Positions 1-6,978 of a DNA stretch of 26,596 nucleotides are shown here, piece by piece. The stretch is taken from NCBI GenBank assembly GCA_043747745.1, contig JAYTOP010000097.1:1-26596 (forward strand), written 5' to 3'. The number at the start of each line of letters is the position of its first letter. Positions within the stretch are counted from its first letter, which is position 1. The notes beneath the pieces were generated by a model, which was not told where the DNA came from, made no database searches, and saw only the letters and a list, made by a program, of their open reading frames with translations. The translations under genes were made by a program, and so were the position numbers. Source of the stretch: SZAS-103 sp043747745. Lineage in GTDB: Bacteria > Pseudomonadota > Gammaproteobacteria > Xanthomonadales > Xanthomonadaceae.

Positions 1-169
1 ATCAATGATGGTGCGTTTTGGTGCTTCAAGAAGCGCGGCAATTCCCTGCCGTTGCTGCCGATGCGAGTCATCATGGCTGAGCTTCGGGGCTAATCAGGAC
101 GCACAATGGATCGATACTTCCATGCGATCCGTTGGAACGATTCTCCAAGTTGCTTCTGGCGCTCGCGTC
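1..169. other. Left-edge stretch without a recognised gene
   Basis: No credible coding region is seen here; the short open frames do not resemble known proteins. The stretch lies downstream of the M28 peptidase gene on the minus strand. A GGTGC direct repeat (positions 10-14 and 20-24) resembles half of an NtrC site but is not palindromic. No convincing terminator was found. Confidence 0.4.
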
Positions 170-1150
170 TCAGGGTCGCCCGCCCGCATTCCACGTCGGC
201 TTGAAATCCGAATCGACCAGCCATTCCACCGGCTTGACTAGCGAACCGATCGCTTCATCCATGTGTGCGAAGTTGATGCGCGAGATCGCGTCGCTCGGCT
301 GGTGATAGTCGGTGTGCAGGCTGAAGCTCGATACCGTATGCGCGATGATGCCCTGCTTCGCGAGACCGTAGTTGTCCGAACGTGCGAAGAAATGCTCCGC
401 CGGATGCGGATCGGCCACCAGACGTGCGCCATGCTGCGCGAGGGTCGGGCCGAGGTTCGAACGTTCGAAGCCAGTCAGCCAAAGCGTATGCGCGGGCACT
501 GCTGGATCGTCTCGACCGATCATCTCGAACTCGAGGTTGGCGACGATGTTCTTCATCGGCAGCGGTGGATGTTCGCGGAACCACAATGCGCCGAGACTGC
601 CGAGTTCCTCGCTGCCGAACAACACGAACAGCACCGTGCGCTTCGGTTTCGGACCGCTACCCAGGATGCGCGCAAGTTCCAGTACGGCGCACACACCTGA
701 AGCATCGTCGTCGGCACCGTTGTAGATCGCATCGCCATTAACCTTCGGACCGATGCCAAGGTGGTCGAGATGCGCAGTCAGCAGGATCACTTCGCTCGCA
801 CGCGAAGGATCTGAACCCTTGATCATGCCGACCACATTCACCGTGGTTGTCGCGCCGTTCGGGCCCGATCCAGGCGGCAGTTGGCCCGTCTGGATATAAC
901 CGCCCTTGTCGCCTGCCGGCTGGATTCCGTAGCGCTTGAGTTCGCCTGCGATGTAGTTCGCAGCGACGACCTCATTCTTCGTCGCACTGCCCCGGCCCTG
1001 CATCGCGTCGCTGGCCAGCGTGTTCATGTGGCCGCGCACAGAGACCGCAAGTGTTTGCGATGGGTCGGCCTTCTGCGGCGCAGCATGCGCTTGCATGCAA
1101 AGCGCACATGCCAGAGCAAGCAACAACAAGGTCGTGCGGATGCGTTTCAT
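170..1150 (-). CDS. Secreted M28-family zinc metallopeptidase
   Basis: Predicted exported di-zinc aminopeptidase/carboxypeptidase-like enzyme of 326 aa. Residues 1-23 form a signal peptide (basic start, Leu/Ala core, AHA cleavage site). The M28 metal-ligand pattern is complete: His127/Asp129 in AHLDH, the bridging Asp in GADDDASG (about 146-152), Glu181-Glu182 in GSEELG, Asp214 in IGRD, and His279 in LHTDYHQPSD. The start was set at the ATG at 1150 because the longer open frame adds 19 residues before a clean signal peptide. The family removes N-terminal residues from peptides; the substrate cannot be read from sequence. It is transcribed away from the secreted-protein/ECF/kinase locus, with a 279-base divergent gap, so no operon link is shown. 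Confidence 0.9.
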   Translation of the reverse strand: MKRIRTTLLLLALACALCMQAHAAPQKADPSQTLAVSVRGHMNTLASDAMQGRGSATKNEVVAANYIAGELKRYGIQPAGDKGGYIQTGQLPPGSGPNGATTTVNVVGMIKGSDPSRASEVILLTAHLDHLGIGPKVNGDAIYNGADDDASGVCAVLELARILGSGPKPKRTVLFVLFGSEELGSLGALWFREHPPLPMKNIVANLEFEMIGRDDPAVPAHTLWLTGFERSNLGPTLAQHGARLVADPHPAEHFFARSDNYGLAKQGIIAHTVSSFSLHTDYHQPSDAISRINFAHMDEAIGSLVKPVEWLVDSDFKPTWNAGGRP

Positions 1151-1335
1151 GCAGGGTTCCGGTCTAACTCGACGAATCGCGATTGTAGTACGGAAGATCG
1201 CGCGCACGCAGCCAGTCGCATACAGGCAGAACGTCGCCGCACGGGTCTGACGGAATGCTGTCCGCAGGCACGTGCTGCACGATGGGCTGCGCGAAATCCT
1301 CCGATCGGGTTTGATGCGGGAAGCCAGTCGGCGCC

Positions 1336-1355
1336 TGACAGCGGTCGGGCTGTCA
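1336..1355. promoter_or_regulatory. Inverted repeat, candidate operator upstream of the secreted-protein gene
   Basis: TGACAGC at 1336-1342 and GCTGTCA at 1349-1355 form a perfect 7-bp inverted repeat around a 6-base spacer. It is centred about 85 bases before the ATG at 1430, in the divergent gap 1151-1429. Its position suits a regulator site or part of an ECF-dependent promoter. No specific regulator can be assigned, and repeats of this size also arise by chance. Confidence 0.3.
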
Positions 1356-1429
1356 TCGACGGTGCCCTCGATCCATTACTTGGGTACGCGATGAATTCAC
1401 GTCGCGCCACGCGCCTAGGAGGAATCATC

Positions 1430-2503
1430 ATGAACACAACACCCACCGCCCAATGCAGCCGCAAGCCGCAACGCCACAACCCCGCTTTGGCAGGACTCGC
1501 TGTCACCGCGCTCGCCGTCGCTGTCGCATGGCTGTGCCCCACCACGGCGTTTGCCAATTACGACAGGAAGGTCGTATCGCCGGCGGATCATGCGGCAGAG
1601 AAGCTGGGTGCGCAGTACCGCCAGCAGCAGTGGACGCGCCTGGCGCATAACAACGATCGCGACAGTCTGATCGCTGCCGTGCTGTTGGGCATGCCGAACG
1701 ATTCCTTCGCTGACCCACTCGACGGCCAAGCCGATGTCGAGGAGCGCCTGGCTGCGAAATTTGGACGGGACGCCGATGCGATTTTCACACTCGTCTTGGC
1801 ATGTCAGGCGCAGAAGGAGCCCTGCACGCATCCGGAATACTACGATGAGTTGGTGCGGATCGCGCCGGACAATGCGGTGAACTGGTTCGTGCTGCCCAAC
1901 GCCGCGGCCCCCAACGCAGCGCAGTTGCACGCCGCTGCCACCGCGCCAATGGCCGACTCGCATCTGCAGACCGACACGCGCATTCTTCGAACCGCGTTGG
2001 CTGATCAGCCGGCCTCTGCCGTGGTCCTGGGCGTCGATCCGCGCGAACTGGCGGCATCGCTTCGGCGCAATGCGGTCGATGAGGTTCCGCAGCCTTTCTA
2101 CCACCCGGTAGTCAGGCTGTGCAGGCCGCCGACCCATGCCACTCCCACCGACTGCATCGAACTCGGACGCCGCCTGATAGCCGACCGGAGCGGCACCCTC
2201 CTCGCCCGCATGATCGGAGGCACGATGGTGCGTCGTCTGGAAAAAGGCACGCCGGAAGCGGCCTCGGACAAGGAACTTCGCCGCGACTACGTCTGGATGG
2301 ATGAACAACTCGGCGACAGCGACGGTTCCTATCTGGAGCAGGTGCAACGCGATACGATCGATCTCGGCGAATGGGCCGCGCACCAGCGCGCCGTCGAACG
2401 CATTGGGAAATCGAGCACTCCTCCGGCGGGATGGATGCCCAGTAACCCGCAGCTGTTGCTGCTGTCGGAAGAGCGGACAGACTTGCCCAATCAAACTCAC
2501 TAG
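1430..2503 (+). CDS. Secreted four-cysteine protein, paralogue of the kinase sensor domain
   Basis: Exported protein of 357 aa that I do not recognise from any named family. The ATG at 1430 has a strong ribosome site (AGGAGG eight bases upstream); the open frame continues upstream to 881 but that part looks non-coding. Residues about 20-42 are a signal peptide ending AFA-N. From about residue 58 to 350 it aligns with residues about 468-772 of the kinase encoded at 3253-5592. Shared blocks are RDSLIAA (77-83), LAC-x6-C-x-HPxYY (C125, C132), PDNAVNW (146-152), MVRRLxKGTP (266-275) and PQxLLLSEERT (340-350). The mature protein has exactly four cysteines (125, 132, 231, 242), matching four in the kinase, which suggests two disulfides. 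A strong hairpin follows the stop. Inferred role: soluble partner, competitor or co-receptor of the kinase sensor. Confidence 0.8.
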   Translation: MNTTPTAQCSRKPQRHNPALAGLAVTALAVAVAWLCPTTAFANYDRKVVSPADHAAEKLGAQYRQQQWTRLAHNNDRDSLIAAVLLGMPNDSFADPLDGQADVEERLAAKFGRDADAIFTLVLACQAQKEPCTHPEYYDELVRIAPDNAVNWFVLPNAAAPNAAQLHAAATAPMADSHLQTDTRILRTALADQPASAVVLGVDPRELAASLRRNAVDEVPQPFYHPVVRLCRPPTHATPTDCIELGRRLIADRSGTLLARMIGGTMVRRLEKGTPEAASDKELRRDYVWMDEQLGDSDGSYLEQVQRDTIDLGEWAAHQRAVERIGKSSTPPAGWMPSNPQLLLLSEERTDLPNQTH

Positions 2504-2507
2504 CGAC

Positions 2508-2535
2508 TCGCGGCGCCGAGGCGTCGGCGCCGCGA
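2508..2535 (+). terminator. Perfect 12-bp hairpin after the secreted-protein gene
   Basis: TCGCGGCGCCGA (2508-2519) and its exact reverse complement (2524-2535) flank a GGCG loop. GAC/GTC at 2505-2507 and 2538-2540 can extend the stem across an AA bulge. It begins four bases after the stop codon and lies 39 bases before the ECF gene. There is no long T tract, so it is better read as an attenuator, partial terminator or mRNA 3'-end stabiliser than as a classical terminator. Confidence 0.6.
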
Positions 2536-2574
2536 AAGTCCTTCTCCGAATTCGTAAGGCAAGACCCGACGACG

Positions 2575-2898
2575 ATGGCCGTATTTCCCACCACACGCTG
2601 GAGCCTCATCCATACCAGGGACCGCACGCAGGCGGAAGTCGGCGCGGCCTGGAGCGATCTGGTTCGCGCGTATCAACCCGCCATCCTCGGATACTTTCGA
2701 CGCTCGGTGCTCGCCCGCGATGCGGACGATCTGGCGCAGGAATTCATCCTGCGCTCGATGAGCGAAGGCTGGTGGTCGCGCGCGAATCCGGAGGTCGGCA
2801 ATTTCCGGACGTTTCTGCTGACGCTCTTGAATCGTTTCCTTGCGCAGCACAGGGATGGCGGATTACCGACGCTTCGAGTTGATCGGGGCCGACGCTGA
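2575..2898 (+). CDS. ECF sigma factor, N-terminal part (region 2), frame-broken
   Basis: 107-aa open frame carrying the N-terminal half of an ECF-type sigma-70 factor. The opening TTRWSLI, then DADDLAQEF (about 43-51) and NFRTFLLTLLNRFL (about 75-88), match the subgroup of ECF factors encoded next to Ser/Thr kinases; region 2 binds core polymerase and the -10 element. After HRD near base 2856 the frame leaves the family pattern and stops at 2898. The missing second half lies in the next frame (2855-3253). Removing one G near 2852-2861 would join them as ...AQHRDADYRRFELI..., giving about 225 aa, the normal family size. It is therefore either a frameshifted gene, a base error, or a +1 recoding site. 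Confidence 0.7.
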   Translation: MAVFPTTRWSLIHTRDRTQAEVGAAWSDLVRAYQPAILGYFRRSVLARDADDLAQEFILRSMSEGWWSRANPEVGNFRTFLLTLLNRFLAQHRDGGLPTLRVDRGRR

Positions 2899-3253
2899 CG
2901 AAGGCCACGACCACCAGACCCCGGAACAATACTTCGACCTGCAATTTGCCTTGTGCCTGACGCGTGTCGCCCTGGACGAGTTGCAGAAAGACTATGAAAG
3001 CGATGGCCGCGGCGAGTTGTTCTGTGCATTGCAGCCCTGGCTGGTGGAACCACCGGAACGCGGCGAACTGGTCGCTCTCGGCGCAAGCATGCAAGTCTCC
3101 CCGAACACCCTTGCAGTCCAGTTGAAGCGACTTCGCACACGGCTCCAGAAGGCCGTGCGCGCGGCGCTCGGCGAGCTGAATCCCGACAAGCATCACACTG
3201 CCGCCGACATCGACGCATTGCGTCATTCGCTGGCCGCGCAAGGGTCCGACTGA
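2855..3253 (+). CDS. ECF sigma factor, C-terminal part (region 4), frame-broken
   Basis: Continuation of the ECF factor in the frame one base ahead of the 2575 ORF. It contains the linker (TPEQYFDLQFALCLTRVAL), the helix DELQKDYESDGRGELFCAL typical of kinase-linked ECF factors, and a region 4 helix-turn-helix (about LVALGASMQVSPNTLAVQLKRLRTRL) for -35 recognition. Neither half alone should act as a sigma factor. The ATG at 2855 (MADYRR) could start a separate product, but a TTG at 2840 is also open, and neither has a clear ribosome site. Its stop TGA overlaps the kinase start as TGATG, so reading through this frame should couple translation to the kinase. Confidence 0.65.
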   Translation: MADYRRFELIGADADEGHDHQTPEQYFDLQFALCLTRVALDELQKDYESDGRGELFCALQPWLVEPPERGELVALGASMQVSPNTLAVQLKRLRTRLQKAVRAALGELNPDKHHTAADIDALRHSLAAQGSD

Positions 3254-5592
3254 TGCCAATCGAAAATAAACCTGGAGTCGAGTCAGTCCGATCCCAGCCC
3301 AGTGTGGGCGAACGCCTGTCTCAAGCTGAACTCGCCGCCGTCGCACAGCTGGGCCTGTCGCAAAGCGGCATGCCCGAGGCGATGTTGTGGGACGAACTGG
3401 ACCTGGACGACCCGGACGATCGGCGCTTCGGCGACTTCGAACTGCTCGAACGCATCGGGCGCGGCGGGATGGGCGTCGTATTCCGCGCGTCTCAGATCAG
3501 CCTCGGGCGCGAAGTCGCGGTCAAGTTCATCGTCGGCAGCCTCGCGGACAATCCGCGCGCGATCGCCACCTTCTTCGCCGAAGCGCGCGCTGCGGCGCGC
3601 TTGCATCATCCGCATATCGTGCCGGTGTTCGAGACCGGCAAGGTCGACGGCATGCATTTCTTCTCGATGCCGCTGCTGGGTGGACGTACGCTGGCGCAGC
3701 GCATGGCGACTGCGCGACCGACGACAGCGCAGAGCGTGGACTTGATGCTCAAGCTCTGCGCGGCGGTGGACTATGCGCACAGCTTCGGGCTGTTGCATCT
3801 GGACCTCAAGCCGGCGAACGTGCTGTTCGATGAGCATGGGCAACCCCTGATCGGCGACTTCGGCCTGGCGCGGCACGTCGATGCCGACGGCGGCGTCGAC
3901 GCGCACGAAGTGTCCGGCACGGCGGCCTACATGGCACCCGAACAGGTCGACGCTGGCACCCATCGGTTGAGCAAACGCACCGACGTGTACGCGCTCGGGG
4001 CGATCCTGTACGAATTGCTGACCGGGTCATCTCCACACGGCATGGGCGACGCAGCGTCGCAGATGCGGGCAGCACAGTCGGGCCAGGTCAGGACGCCGCG
4101 GGCGAGCGATCCATCGATCGGCAAGGATATCGATGCGATCTGCATGAAGTGCCTGCAAACCAATCCGGCCGGGCGCTATCAAAGCGTCGCCGAACTGAGC
4201 GCAGACCTGGTGCGATTCCGCGATGGAAGCAGCGTCAGCGTCCGCGAACCGGCCTGGCGCGAGCGCATCGGTCGGAGCGTGCGGCGCAATCCGCGCGTCG
4301 CAGTGGCGACCGCCGTGGCATTCATCGCTCTGACCCTGGGCTTGTTGACGATCTTTTGGCAATGGCAGCGGGCAGAGCAGGCGCGTCTCGAGGCGGATCG
4401 CCAGCGCGAGCTGGCCACGCTCGAAGCCCATCGCAACCGCGATCTGGCGGGGTTCATGGCAGCAGCCTTCCCCCGCTTCAATCCGCAATACCAGGACCAC
4501 TCCGACAGCGCACGCGATGCGGTGGCATGGCTGAAGAGACATGCGCCCAACGACCCTGCTGCCCAACGCGCCGTGCTGAGTTCGTTCCGCCAGGCGCTCG
4601 ACGCGGCCCACAAGGGCGACGAGATTGCAGTGCTGACGACCGAGATCATCAATCAACTCGGCGACCGGTTCCGCGAAGAGCAGGTCGAGCGCCTTGCACG
4701 GCGCGGCGATCGCGACAGCCTGATTGCGGCGACCCTGATCGGCATTCCACGCGACGACCAGGACTCCAGCAACGTACACGAAGCGGTGATGCAAAGCCTG
4801 TTCGACCAACACCCGCACGATCAGATCGCACTGTACGCGGTGGCGCTGGCCTGCCACATCCAGCCGCATCCTTGTCCGCATCCGGACTATTACTCGCGCT
4901 TCACCGCGCAGTTTCCCGACAACGCCGTGAACTGGATCCTCATACCCTCCGGTCCAGAACCGAGCGGGCTGGAATTCGCCGACCACCTACTGCATGCGGC
5001 CCATTCGCACGTCTTCGACGACCAGCTTCCCGCCCTCACCACACTGGTACACAACGCGCTGCGCGACCAGCCGATGCCCGAATCGATCCTGCAACCGATG
5101 CAGGCCCTCGTCGGAGAATCCGATGTGGCGCCCGTCTTGCGACGCGACGCGATCGGCGCAGTGGCCGTGCCCAACTATGGCAACTGGCTGTATACGTGCA
5201 AACCCGGCAGCCCGGAAATGATCAAAGTCGCCGGCCTGCGCGATGCCTGCGGCAAGGTTGCGATCAGCGGAATGCGCTCGGAGAAGGCATCGAAGGTCGC
5301 ACGCATGGTCACCGCCTCCATGGTGAGGCGATTGTTCAAGGGCACTCCGCTGGAAACCGAAGGGCGCGAGCTGCGACGGCAACAAAGCCGGCTGAGCTTA
5401 TACATGAGCGACGCCCTGGCCTTGGCGGAGATCAGGCAGCGCGACATCGAGCTATACGGCGATTGGGAGGCCTTGCAGCGCCAGGCCGAACGTGCCGGAG
5501 CAATGCGCTTTCCTCCGCCGGGGTGGCTGCCTGCGGATCCGCAAGACCTGCTGCTGTCGGAAGAGCGCACGCCACCAAAACCACAACAATGA
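3253..5592 (+). CDS. Transmembrane Ser/Thr protein kinase with periplasmic four-Cys sensor domain
   Basis: 779-aa PknB/Hanks-type kinase. The cytoplasmic kinase domain (about 60-325) has the glycine loop GRGGMG (69-74), Lys91 in VAVK, catalytic Asp184 in HLDLKPAN, DFG at 202-204 and APE at 228-230. HLD replaces the usual HRD, so it is a non-RD kinase. One membrane segment lies at about 347-368, followed by a charged, probably coiled-coil stalk (370-400). The region from about 468 to the end aligns with the secreted protein at 1430-2503; its only cysteines are C534, C541, C649 and C666, matching that protein's four. A single membrane span puts this domain in the periplasm. The start ATG overlaps the ECF stop (TGATG), indicating coupled translation. 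Inferred role: envelope sensor that phosphorylates the ECF factor, as PknS-EcfK and PknT-EcfP do. Confidence 0.88.
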   Translation: MPIENKPGVESVRSQPSVGERLSQAELAAVAQLGLSQSGMPEAMLWDELDLDDPDDRRFGDFELLERIGRGGMGVVFRASQISLGREVAVKFIVGSLADNPRAIATFFAEARAAARLHHPHIVPVFETGKVDGMHFFSMPLLGGRTLAQRMATARPTTAQSVDLMLKLCAAVDYAHSFGLLHLDLKPANVLFDEHGQPLIGDFGLARHVDADGGVDAHEVSGTAAYMAPEQVDAGTHRLSKRTDVYALGAILYELLTGSSPHGMGDAASQMRAAQSGQVRTPRASDPSIGKDIDAICMKCLQTNPAGRYQSVAELSADLVRFRDGSSVSVREPAWRERIGRSVRRNPRVAVATAVAFIALTLGLLTIFWQWQRAEQARLEADRQRELATLEAHRNRDLAGFMAAAFPRFNPQYQDHSDSARDAVAWLKRHAPNDPAAQRAVLSSFRQALDAAHKGDEIAVLTTEIINQLGDRFREEQVERLARRGDRDSLIAATLIGIPRDDQDSSNVHEAVMQSLFDQHPHDQIALYAVALACHIQPHPCPHPDYYSRFTAQFPDNAVNWILIPSGPEPSGLEFADHLLHAAHSHVFDDQLPALTTLVHNALRDQPMPESILQPMQALVGESDVAPVLRRDAIGAVAVPNYGNWLYTCKPGSPEMIKVAGLRDACGKVAISGMRSEKASKVARMVTASMVRRLFKGTPLETEGRELRRQQSRLSLYMSDALALAEIRQRDIELYGDWEALQRQAERAGAMRFPPPGWLPADPQDLLLSEERTPPKPQQ

Positions 5593-5645
5593 TCCGTTGG
5601 CCGAGAGCGCTTGCACCTACTTTGACGCTTACGGCTGAAAGGTGA

Positions 5646-5673
5646 CCATTTCGCGGAAATCGCAAGCGAATGG
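5646..5673. terminator. Weak hairpin between convergent kinase and moeB genes
   Basis: CCATTTCGC (5646-5654) pairs with GCGAATGG (5666-5673) with a one-base bulge and an 11-base loop. An alternative small stem GCGAA/TTCGC (5666-5679) is followed by AAAAATT. It sits in the 209-base gap between convergent genes, where a bidirectional terminator would be expected, but no proper T tract follows on either strand. The rest of the gap (5593-5801) shows no gene. Confidence 0.25.
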
Positions 5674-5801
5674 TTTCGCAAAAATTGTACAAACATTTCC
5701 GTCGCGCCGCGCCTGAAGTGTATGCACGCCGCAGGAATCAGAAACAGACTATGGTTGCCCGGGCCGCACAGACTTCGGCATTCTGCCTACATGCAGTCGA
5801 A

Positions 5802-6938
5802 TCAAGAGCCCGCGCAGAACGCCGCATAGTCGATGTATCCGGGAAACGCCCTGCCTGGCGCGCACACCGCGCATTCCGGATCGGGATGCAGGCGCGTCTC
5901 GCGGAAGCGCATCGCGAGTGCATCGAAGTGCAGCAGGCGTCCGGTCAACGGATTGCCGATGCCAAGAACCAGCTTGATCGCTTCGGTCGCCTGCAACAAT
6001 CCGATTACGCCGGGCAGCACGCCGAGCACACCGGCTTCCGCGCAATTGGGCGCAGCTTCGGGTGGAGGCGGTTCCGGAAACAGGCAGCGATAACACGGCG
6101 CAACACCGCGCTGGCGGCCAGCATCGAACACGCTGACCTGTCCCTCGAAGCGATGCACCGCGCCGTACACCAGCGGCTTGGCGAGCTTCACACAGGCATC
6201 GTTGAGCAGGTAGCGCGCGGCGAAATTGTCGGCGCCGTCGATCACGAGATCGGCATGCGCAAGGATGCGTTCGACGTTGCCGGACGTCGCGCGCTCGGCG
6301 ATGGTTTCGATGTTCGTGCGCGGATTCAGTGCGGACAATGTGCTGCGCGCCGATACCACCTTCGGCATGCCGATGCGAACGTCGGCATGCAGGATCTGCC
6401 GTTGCAGGTTGCTGCGATCGACCACGTCGTCGTCCACGAGCACGAGTGTGCCGATGCCGGCGGCGGCGAGATAGAACGCAGCGGGCGATCCGAGCCCGCC
6501 AGCGCCGATCATCACGATGCGCGCGGCTTCGAGTTTGCGCTGCCCCGCCTCGCCGACTTCAGGCAGCTTCAGGTGCCGCGAATAACGTTCGTAGAAATCT
6601 GCATCGCCATCGGGTTTCGTGATCGGCAGGCCTTCGGCGATCCAGCGTACGGTGCCGCCGGCGACCGAACCGACACGCGTATAGCCTTGCGCCTGCAACG
6701 CCTGCGCCGCCTGCATCGAGCGCCGGCCGCCCTGGCAGATCAGCAGGATCTCGGCGTCGCGGTCCGCCAGCATTTCCTGCGGCGTGGATTCGAGGTCGGC
6801 CTTCGCGATCCCGAGCGCGCCATCGGCATGACCCGCTGCGCGCTCGAATGCTTCGCGCACGTCGACCAGCACCGCGCCCGAGCGTTGCCGCTGCTGCGCT
6901 TCGGCTGGGGAAATTTCCGTGATGTCGCGCTCGCTCAT
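5802..6938 (-). CDS. moeB: Molybdopterin-synthase adenylyltransferase with N-terminal rhodanese domain
   Basis: 378-aa E1-like enzyme that adenylates the C-terminal glycine of MoaD (or a ThiS-like carrier) so that sulfur can be loaded for molybdopterin synthesis. Residues about 5-107 are a rhodanese domain with active Cys68 in CQGGRRS. The ThiF/MoeB domain follows: ATP loop GAGGLGS (145-151), DRSNLQRQ (174-181), catalytic Asp in DGADN (234-238), and zinc cysteines in CYRC (282, 285) and CAVC (356, 359). In eukaryotic MOCS3 the rhodanese is at the C-terminus; here it is N-terminal. A role in thiamine or tRNA thiolation cannot be excluded. It is the last gene of a mobA-moeA-moeB run, 40 bases after moeA, which supports the Moco role. 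Confidence 0.9.
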   Translation of the reverse strand: MSERDITEISPAEAQQRQRSGAVLVDVREAFERAAGHADGALGIAKADLESTPQEMLADRDAEILLICQGGRRSMQAAQALQAQGYTRVGSVAGGTVRWIAEGLPITKPDGDADFYERYSRHLKLPEVGEAGQRKLEAARIVMIGAGGLGSPAAFYLAAAGIGTLVLVDDDVVDRSNLQRQILHADVRIGMPKVVSARSTLSALNPRTNIETIAERATSGNVERILAHADLVIDGADNFAARYLLNDACVKLAKPLVYGAVHRFEGQVSVFDAGRQRGVAPCYRCLFPEPPPPEAAPNCAEAGVLGVLPGVIGLLQATEAIKLVLGIGNPLTGRLLHFDALAMRFRETRLHPDPECAVCAPGRAFPGYIDYAAFCAGS

Positions 6939-6978
6939 CTCGGCCCTGAGCCTATCGCTGGACGACGATTATCCACCA

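Noticed and set aside
10..24. NtrC-like site near the left edge
   Set aside because: The two GGTGC elements are direct repeats, not the inverted GCAC/GTGC pair needed, and no nitrogen gene is visible.
881..1429. Upstream extension of the secreted-protein reading frame
   Set aside because: It overlaps the M28 gene on the other strand, has no family-like or signal sequence, and the ATG at 1430 has a strong ribosome site followed by a signal peptide.
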